Assembly: GCF_905201705.1 (NCBI RefSeq)
Contig: NZ_CAJKOX010000018.1
Coordinates: forward strand, 1-64,000
Reading direction: 5' to 3'
Origin: an uncultured Marvinbryantia sp.
GTDB taxonomy: Bacteria > Bacillota > Clostridia > Lachnospirales > Lachnospiraceae
Length of the DNA: 64,000 bases
Numbering within the stretch: position 1 is the stretch's first letter; each line of letters opens with the position of its first letter. Below the pieces are notes generated by a model. It did not search any database. It saw only the letters and a program-made list of their open reading frames with translations, and was not told the origin of the DNA. Positions 58,801 through 64,000 of this stretch are shown here, piece after piece. The position numbers and the translations under genes are program-made.

Positions 58801-60143
58801 AGCCTGCGGATCTCCTCCCGAAGCTCCGTTTCCGTCTGCTTCTCCTTTTCAAGCTCCTTCCTTTGTCTTTCTTCCGTTTGCGCAATATCCGCCAGCGTTT
58901 GCTCTGCGCCCGCAAGCTCCTTTTGGCATTCCTCCAGCTTTTCCCTGCGGTAAAAGAGCCTTGTTTTCTCTTCCCCTGCATTCTGCAGGGCGGCAAGACT
59001 CTGCTTTGCTTCTTCAAGCTGCCGTCCCTGCTCCTGTTTTTCCTTTTCCGTTTCTTCTCTGGAGCTGCAAAGGTTGTCTATACGCTGCTGTGCATCTTTG
59101 ATAAGCTTCTGCGTTTCCTCCAGTTTTTTGTATTTTTCCATTTTTTCGCTGCAGGAGCGGAGCTGTTCATCCAATTGCCCTGTTTTCTTCAAAGCGGACT
59201 TTGCAGCTTCCCATAAAGCTTCCTTTTCTTTTAGCTCTGGCAGCAATGCCGCTAACTCTTCTCTGCACTTTTCCAGTTCTTCCTGACGCTGGCGGTTCTG
59301 GCTTGCTTTTCCGAGAAGCTGGTCGTCGCCCGCGATTTCTTTTTCGAGACTGCTGATCTCCTGATTCAGCTCTTCGAGCGCCTGCTTCTCCTGCTGCAAA
59401 AGCTCAGCCAAAAGCTCCAGCCCGCGCGCTACATTTCCCTCGAACCGTTCCTGTTTTAGACGCTCCAGCTCCGGAAGGAAGGGAGAATCTTCTTCACATG
59501 TCACACTGTTTAAAGACTGGTTAATGCTCCTGCGTATCTCGTCATAATCCCTCCAGCGATTTTTCACCTCATCCCGCAGACAATTCTGCAGCTCCTGAAA
59601 CATTCCCGTGTGAAAAATCTGCCGGAAAATTTCGCTGCGCTGCGCCGTTCCCGCCAGAAGCACCTTTAAAAAATCCCCCTGGGCGATCATGGCGATCTGA
59701 GTAAACTGACGATAATCCAGCCCGATCAATTCCGTTACCGCTTTTGTCACCTCTCTGGACTTTGTAACCGGCTGGCGGTCGTCCGGATAGACAAGCCGGG
59801 CATCGCTCTTCTGCATGGTGAATCCGGTACCCCTTCCCTTTGGGCGCAGATATTCCGGATTGCGCACCACCGTATAGGATTTCCCCTGATACAAAAAGCG
59901 CAGTTCCACGTAGGTCTGCGTCTCAGGCTTTGCATATTTGCTGCGGAACATTCCGGAATCGCGGACCTCGCCGCTGGCTTCTCCATAAAGGGCAAACGTA
60001 ATGGCATCAAAGATCGTAGTCTTTCCTGCTCCCGTATCTCCGGTAATGAGAAAAAGGCCATGATCTCCCAGCTTTTCAAAATCAATCTCTGTCGTTCCCG
60101 CATAGGGACCGAAAGCGCTGATAATCAGCTTTTGTGGTTTCAT
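55818..60143 (-). CDS. sbcC: Exonuclease SbcC (SMC-like ATPase subunit)
   Basis: A 1,441-residue Rad50-like ATPase that with SbcD cleaves hairpins and DNA ends. N-terminal FGPYAGTTEIDF and Walker A GDTGAGKTTIFDAIT; two very long coiled coils flank a zinc hook CPVCGAVHHP (~680); C-terminal signature TLSGGESFQASLSLALGLSD and Walker B DSMFVDEGFGSLDEEALDQA. Longer than E. coli SbcC (1,048 aa) through extended coiled coils rich in Glu/Lys/Gln. It ends in a stop without overlap and lies 12 bases after sbcD. Confidence 0.95.
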   Translation of the reverse strand: MKPQKLIISAFGPYAGTTEIDFEKLGDHGLFLITGDTGAGKTTIFDAITFALYGEASGEVRDSGMFRSKYAKPETQTYVELRFLYQGKSYTVVRNPEYLRPKGRGTGFTMQKSDARLVYPDDRQPVTKSREVTKAVTELIGLDYRQFTQIAMIAQGDFLKVLLAGTAQRSEIFRQIFHTGMFQELQNCLRDEVKNRWRDYDEIRRSINQSLNSVTCEEDSPFLPELERLKQERFEGNVARGLELLAELLQQEKQALEELNQEISSLEKEIAGDDQLLGKASQNRQRQEELEKCREELAALLPELKEKEALWEAAKSALKKTGQLDEQLRSCSEKMEKYKKLEETQKLIKDAQQRIDNLCSSREETEKEKQEQGRQLEEAKQSLAALQNAGEEKTRLFYRREKLEECQKELAGAEQTLADIAQTEERQRKELEKEKQTETELREEIRRLEGEMAQRKDHDAVLISLQSKRERYLSWKNNLEQYQSDWSSAAGQYRNRKKAFDASEKDISALKKALEELGEKLLEVEGAGEAELECSHRLTELEGKSSEYKGFAKALMTLEKASKKAAEEMERLSVQEEACRKEHQKHKEEWESVKGADLRLLHLSREQDSVEQKKEKLQELERKVKKLSESETQYQQVLARYEQAFQKTEELRAEYHGLEKQFLDERAGVLAQHLKEGEPCPVCGAVHHPSPARLSGEALKEEELEVKKKVLSVSEEATHRLSSDAGHKREQIDDAKAEIQEAAKAFWERISLEQIRTEIAAKKEALTQEEQKLVLAQEKADAEKNREQELTALLEQEEAEIQNLRQMLQQKREEQASADGQKLEKLSQLKKAALELPAKEAGFEEELAVFESSGEAVPEKGLLQRIGQKLDNYEVQLSNNLKEAEERRRNQEAWKKQEQKLKKELEQAEKENTEIRREADDLAGRSRALEQQMCKEAERILHLDEIRDAFAQAETHIGEPADSAGTTENALLGLASLIQENERQQRETEKEIGLRKQAEERKAASEKRLSGCRERLQELLSSLEVQKSKKAEEKRKQVRCLMRRDMPWKDAFQMAASEPEEQQAQWMMQAVRMLGEALQETEAEIGINERKLQQKEELEQQIPARERKIAELGDAIQQLGLTLAGLRADHEKLVQQREELLCALDGRSKEETEQQITALEKQKKQIEEEAGAAEESWREGKTKETQLRAAENTLLGQLETAERLDEKAISERRQQRLEKKTMFTEKRTAQDAAIRNNQRILQEVQGRQETMIAVEQEYMWVKSLSDTANGNLGGKRKIELETYVQMAYLDRILRRANLRLMTMSGGQYELKRQEDGENKKEKAGLELNVIDHYNGSERSVKTLSGGESFQASLSLALGLSDEIQSYAGGIRLDSMFVDEGFGSLDEEALDQAMKALGELSEGNRMVGIISHVAELKERIDKKIIITKKRGAEGTGSSVTIE

Positions 60144-60155
60144 ATCGTTCCTCCC

Positions 60156-61298
60156 TTACTTTTCAAAGCCCTTTTCCTGAAGCTTTTGAATCAGCTTTTT
60201 GACAAAAATATGCTGCTGTTCACTCATAGGCCGGTTATTCTGCAGCTCAAAAAATTCCGCAAAGAGCTCTGCTTCCGACTTCTGCTCTACAGCCTCAGCA
60301 GCCTCTACGCTGCGGTTTTCCCGGGTTCTTTGATTGTCATATTCCAACCTCATAAGATTGGGATAAATAATGCGAAGCTTCTGCATTCCGTCCGGAATAT
60401 CTTCCTCATCGGTCAGGGTAATCTGTAAGTAGTCCTCTGTGTTTGTCCCCTCATAAAACGCTTTTTCCGTTACCTGAAGATAGGTTCCCCGGATTTTGCG
60501 CATATCCCGAAGGGGCTTTAAGGGAATGGTTCTGATTTCGATATTTCCTTTTTCCTTCAATTCTGCAATAGTAACGGATTTTTCCTGTTCTGCCTCGGAA
60601 AAGGAATATTTTAACGGTGTTCCGCAGTAGCGGACCGTCTCTCTGCCTACCCTCTGGGGACTGTGGAGATGCCCAAGCGCCGCATAGTCAAAGCGGTCAA
60701 AAAGAGATGCCTCGACCTGATCCAGCCCGCCCACCAGAACCTCCTCTGACTCACACCTGCTGGCGCCTGTCACAAACTGATGCGCTACAATGACATTGCG
60801 CCTGCTTTTGTCAACTTCGATTTCTCCGATCGCTTTTTTCAGAGCGTCCTGATAGGTGGAAATCTCCGCCTCTTCAAATACATGCCGCACGGAAGCGGGT
60901 TTTAAAAACGGAAGCAGATAAATGCATACCTCTCCGTATTGATCTGTAAGAACAATGTTTTGCACCTTTCCGCCGTATACCTGAGAAATATAGATGCCTT
61001 CCCCCTCCATAAGCTGTGCCCCGAAGGACACCCGCTCCACGGAATCATGATTTCCGCTGATGACAAAAACAGGGAGCCTCCGCTTTGCAAGCCTGGTGAG
61101 AAAGCTGTCAAATAACTGCACGGCCTCTACAGAAGGGATAGGCTTATCGTAAATATCTCCCGCCAGGATCACTCCGTCCGCTCCCTCTCTGTCCAGCAAA
61201 GAGATGATTTGCGATAATATATATTTCTGATCCTCGATCATGGAAAACTCATTTACACGCTTTCCAAGATGAAGGTCTGATAAATGCATCAGTTTCAT
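60156..61298 (-). CDS. sbcD: Exonuclease SbcD (Mre11-like nuclease subunit)
   Basis: A 380-residue metallophosphoesterase. Metal-binding motifs: MHLSDLHLGKRV (D, H), VILAGDIYDKPIPS (D), VISGNHDSVER (N-H), and the later AHQFVT and GHLHSPQRVG histidines. The C-terminal capping domain follows. It begins the sbcDC operon under the promoter at 61339-61367. Confidence 0.95.
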   Translation of the reverse strand: MKLMHLSDLHLGKRVNEFSMIEDQKYILSQIISLLDREGADGVILAGDIYDKPIPSVEAVQLFDSFLTRLAKRRLPVFVISGNHDSVERVSFGAQLMEGEGIYISQVYGGKVQNIVLTDQYGEVCIYLLPFLKPASVRHVFEEAEISTYQDALKKAIGEIEVDKSRRNVIVAHQFVTGASRCESEEVLVGGLDQVEASLFDRFDYAALGHLHSPQRVGRETVRYCGTPLKYSFSEAEQEKSVTIAELKEKGNIEIRTIPLKPLRDMRKIRGTYLQVTEKAFYEGTNTEDYLQITLTDEEDIPDGMQKLRIIYPNLMRLEYDNQRTRENRSVEAAEAVEQKSEAELFAEFFELQNNRPMSEQQHIFVKKLIQKLQEKGFEK

Positions 61299-61338
61299 GC
61301 CCTGCCTCCTTTTTTCTGTCCCGGATAGTTTTTTTTAC

Positions 61339-61367
61339 AGTATAACATACGGATATCAGAGGCTCAA
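61339..61367 (-). promoter_or_regulatory. Promoter of sbcDC
   Basis: TTGAGC (61367-61362), 17 bases, TATACT (61344-61339) on the minus strand. Confidence 0.6.
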
Positions 61368-61417
61368 TGGATTTCTGCTGTCTGCCTCACAGAGCTTCTC
61401 TTTTCATAAAACAATCA

Positions 61418-61456
61418 AAAAACTGCCCGCGCAGTTTTTCCTGCGAAAGGCAGTTT
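61418..61456 (-). terminator. Terminator after the GH172 gene
   Basis: AACTGCC... pairs with GGCAGTT around a nested CTGCGCGGGCAG stem; T-run on the minus strand. Same repeat family as 55366-55403. Confidence 0.7.
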
Positions 61457-61467
61457 CTTTTCATAAT

Positions 61468-62571
61468 CTACCGCGGCCACCGGTCTTCCTTCGGCGGCAG
61501 CTTTGGAAACGGATTATGCGGCTCCGACTGATACCAGTATGCCACGCTCGACACATCATCCTGACGCTCGAAAAGTCCCTTATGGCACACGCCAATCTGC
61601 TGGATCGTAACCCGGATATCCTCGTCAAACAGGACAGGGTCCATAATATGCCAGCGATAAAAACCACGCTCCGTCGGCTTATCATTCATATGATATTGAT
61701 TAAACACCGTGTTATCCTCACGCGAGAAATAGGGATATCCCATAAAAGGCGTGTTATATGTATGCTCCACCGTCACACCATTTTCCACAGAAGCAAAGCT
61801 CCAGGAGCCTCCAAAATAATCCTCTGTTCCGGTACCGCAGATGGTAGGATACTGTTCATCCCCATCCAGATAAATTTTCAGCTCTCCTTCTCCCCACCAA
61901 TAGCGTTCGAGCGTAGCGAGCGCCATATAGGTTCCGACATAATGCCCCTTTCCCTTCACGCCATCCAGAATCGTGTAGTCCTTTCGAAGCTCCGTGATTT
62001 TCTCCCGTCGCCATTGTGCATGAAAATATGCGATGTTCTCCGGCAATTCTTCATACAGTGTATAATCTATCTGATAAAAGAATGCCCCCAGCTCCGCCTC
62101 ATGCTGGTTTTCAATCGTAATCCGTGCTTTTTTCCGGAAGGGCATCGGAAAATAGCTATTGAATCCCCTCGCCGGATTCACCACAACCGGCATGGAATTT
62201 ACTATGCAGTCCCGCCCGAAGCCGCAGCAGAAAAAATCTCCCAGAGGACTCTCCACCGACGGCTCCTCTTCATCATCCCAGTACATCCTAAGGACTAAAT
62301 CCCGCAAGACAAAATAATCCCTGTCTGTCCGATCTGCCACCGTAATCCAGATATGCTGGATTATGCCGCAGCCTTCTATTTCCGCCAGCACTCTCGTCTC
62401 TCCCGGTTTTACCCCGCGCATACACGGCGAGCCTTTTCTGCCTGGTCCCAGAGGGCTTGCCGCCCTTCCGCCATTTCCTTTCTCTCCGGAGGGATTCTCC
62501 TGATTAATCGCCCTGCTCTGTCCCTTCTTCTGAAACATCAGTGTACTCATATTATTGATAAAATCATTCAC
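61468..62571 (-). CDS. DUF2961 (GH172) family glycoside hydrolase
   Basis: A 367-residue protein of the DUF2961 family, now GH172, whose studied members act on fructofuranosyl or D-arabinofuranosyl linkages. Seen: RVLAEIEGCGIIQHIWITV, DYFVLRDLVLRMYWDDEEEP with acidic residues, GFNSYFPMPFRKKARITIEN, YPTICGTGTEDYFGGSWSFA. Start GTG at 62571 overlaps the permease stop (GTGA) with GGGAGGAG upstream; longer frames run through the permease gene. It probably trims the sugar imported by the neighbouring ABC permeases. Confidence 0.88.
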   Translation of the reverse strand: MNDFINNMSTLMFQKKGQSRAINQENPSGEKGNGGRAASPLGPGRKGSPCMRGVKPGETRVLAEIEGCGIIQHIWITVADRTDRDYFVLRDLVLRMYWDDEEEPSVESPLGDFFCCGFGRDCIVNSMPVVVNPARGFNSYFPMPFRKKARITIENQHEAELGAFFYQIDYTLYEELPENIAYFHAQWRREKITELRKDYTILDGVKGKGHYVGTYMALATLERYWWGEGELKIYLDGDEQYPTICGTGTEDYFGGSWSFASVENGVTVEHTYNTPFMGYPYFSREDNTVFNQYHMNDKPTERGFYRWHIMDPVLFDEDIRVTIQQIGVCHKGLFERQDDVSSVAYWYQSEPHNPFPKLPPKEDRWPR

Positions 62572-63416
62572 GCTTTTACTCCTCCCACCATAATGCCTTC
62601 CATAATCTGTTTTTCGAAAACTGCCACAAAAATAATGATTGGCAGCAAAATAATCCAGCCCATAGCGCTGACCAGGTCCCACGGAACCGCATACATATTA
62701 TTGCGCAGCGGAAGCTGTACAATGGCTACCGACAGCACCTGAATATTATTCGCAAAAAACAAAGGTGTAAAAAAGTTATTCAGACATGTAATAAAGTTAA
62801 TAATACATACGGTTGCTATCGCCGGCTTCATCAGCGGAATTATAACATAAAATACCCGCTGCAGTCAAGTCGCCCCGTCTATGGCGGCCGCCTCCTCCAG
62901 CGCCTCCGGGATTTCTCCGACAAAATTGCGGAGGATCAGCACAGTAAAGGGAATGACCGCACTGATATACAGGATAATCAGACCCGGATATGTATCATAC
63001 AGCTTTGCCCCCTGCATAAAGGTATATAAAGGACGCGCAAGTACAATATCCGGTATCAGCATCGTTGCGATTATAAATCCAAAAGCCAGGGAAACCATCC
63101 TGGATTGAAATCTGGAGAAAGCATACGCTGCCAGTACGCACAAAACTGTACTCACCAGAATCGTCAGCCCTACAATAATAACCGTATTCCCTACCTTTTC
63201 CAACAGCCCGACGTTTTCAAGCAGATACTTGTAATTTTCCAGTGTCGGATGATCCGGCAGATAATCTATCGGCGACTGAAACAGCTCCGCAGATGGTGTG
63301 ATTGACGAAATAAATATCCAGTATAATGGAAGAAGAATGATAAATGACACCACAAAAATCAGCAGCCCTCTCATCACTGTACCAAATACCTTTTTATAAA
63401 TCAGCTCCTTATTCAC
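62568..63416 (-). pseudogene. Sugar ABC transporter permease (MalG/LacG type), interrupted by in-frame TGA
   Basis: A 282-codon frame with one TGA at 62867-62865. Upstream: MRGLLIFVVSFIILLPLYWI first helix and EIPEALEEAAAIDGAT, the EAA loop. The TGA replaces the next codon, then the same frame resumes LQRVFYVIIPLMKPAIATVC and runs to the normal C-terminus GIMVGGVKA. TGG to TGA is the likely change. The break lies in the loop that contacts the ATPase, so the permease would be inactive without read-through. RBS and partner genes are intact. Confidence 0.88.
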
Positions 63417-63427
63417 AGCGTCTCCTC

Positions 63428-64000
63428 CTAACTCTCCATTTTACTAACCAGCTTCATATTCAGCGCACTGAATATAAGCATAACAATCAGCAGCATTATC
63501 GCGAGAGCCGATGCATACCCGATATTCAGATTCGTAAAGGCTTCCGTTGTGATCCGGTAAGCAATCAGCGCCGTATCCTCGCCCGGTCCTCCCGAGGTCA
63601 TGGCATACACAAGGTCAAACATGGTAAGACGCCACATGGTGAACGGAATACAAAGCGTCACGACATTCTTTAAAATCAATGGCAATGTAATCTTAAAAAA
63701 GCTCTGCACCTTTGTCGCTCCATCCACTCTGGCTGCTTCATATATTTCTCCGGAAATAAACTGCATTCCGGAAAGTACCAGAATGGCAAAATAAGGCAGG
63801 TCTTTCCATAAATCTACCAGAATAACAGCAATTCTTGCCGTGTCCGTATTGACAAGCCAGCTCAGGGAAAAGTCATCCGCAAACCGCCGGATGACGTCAT
63901 TAACCAGTCCGTACTTATCATTAAACGCCCACTTCGCCGCCATACCAATCACGACCGTAGGCATTGCCCAGGGAATCAGAACGATCGTCCGCAAAAAGCG
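63428..64000 (-). CDS. Sugar ABC transporter permease (MalF type), C-terminal part
   Basis: Open to the right edge, so the N-terminus is outside. The visible 190 residues contain LRTIVLIPWAMPTVVIGMAA, the EAA loop YEAARVDGATKVQSFFKITL and the last helices ending KLVSKMES. It is the partner of the MalG-type permease 12 bases downstream; a binding protein and this gene's start are probably beyond the window. Confidence 0.9.
   Translation of the reverse strand, partial: RFLRTIVLIPWAMPTVVIGMAAKWAFNDKYGLVNDVIRRFADDFSLSWLVNTDTARIAVILVDLWKDLPYFAILVLSGMQFISGEIYEAARVDGATKVQSFFKITLPLILKNVVTLCIPFTMWRLTMFDLVYAMTSGGPGEDTALIAYRITTEAFTNLNIGYASALAIMLLIVMLIFSALNMKLVSKMES

Noticed and set aside
15337..62867. 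TGA recoding (TGA as Trp or Gly) to explain the two interrupted genes
   Set aside because: ispF, avd, the GH43 gene and the MalG-type permease all end naturally at TGA, and all other genes are read correctly with the standard bacterial code.

Overview
The window looks like a chromosome segment of a gut Clostridia bacterium, most likely Lachnospiraceae. Supporting signs are Firmicutes-type RBSs (AGGAGG), tight sigma-A promoters, Gram-positive lipoprotein signals, a Mini-RNase III gene, a YesM/YesN-type two-component pair, and small REP-like palindromes carrying the motif GAGCGAAGCGA. I cannot assign genus or species from sequence alone.

Layout. 1-3.5 kb: end of a proline-rich membrane protein, then a complete polar amino-acid ABC importer. 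3.5-6.2 kb: a large palindrome, a DDE insertion sequence with recognisable terminal repeats, and a 34-residue membrane-peptide gene facing a convergent antisense promoter. 6.2-8.5 kb: an MBL-fold hydrolase and an AAA/DUF4143 ATPase. 8.7-13.7 kb (minus strand): housekeeping genes ispF, a GNAT acetyltransferase, cysS, mrnC and rlmB. 13.9-16.1 kb: a small lipoprotein, a GH43 gene broken by an in-frame TGA, tRNA-Met and tRNA-Val.

16.13-41.01 kb is an inserted element bounded by 21-bp direct repeats. The right copy is the intact 3' end of the diaminopimelate dehydrogenase gene. From right to left on the minus strand it encodes a nearly complete P2-like contractile tail: sheath, tube, E/E' chaperone pair with a -1 slippery site, tape measure, LysM tail protein, D-type hub, short spike, U, gp25/W, J and I, plus tail-tip proteins. 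A diversity-generating retroelement (DGR) follows: variable target protein, Avd, template repeat and reverse transcriptase. A lysis module (membrane proteins, LysM endolysin, holin) completes the operon. I find no terminase, portal, capsid, integrase or replication gene between the repeats. The simplest readings are a phage-tail-like particle (tailocin) whose tip protein is diversified by a DGR, or a prophage that lost its head module. The left end carries an IS30 copy, a SWIM-domain protein, a secreted protein, and a ribbon-helix-helix regulator surrounded by matching palindromic operators on three promoters.

41-55.2 kb (minus strand) is an L-arabinose locus: araA, araB, araD, a histidine kinase and AraC-type response regulator, and a YtfQRT/YjfF-type furanose ABC importer with two related binding proteins. 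Then come ddh (toward the element), a second 28-residue membrane-peptide gene, sbcCD, and at the right edge a GH172 (DUF2961) enzyme with two sugar ABC permease genes, one of them interrupted by an in-frame TGA.

The most notable finding is the DGR: the 114-bp template and variable repeats differ at 15 positions, and every one is an adenine in the template.
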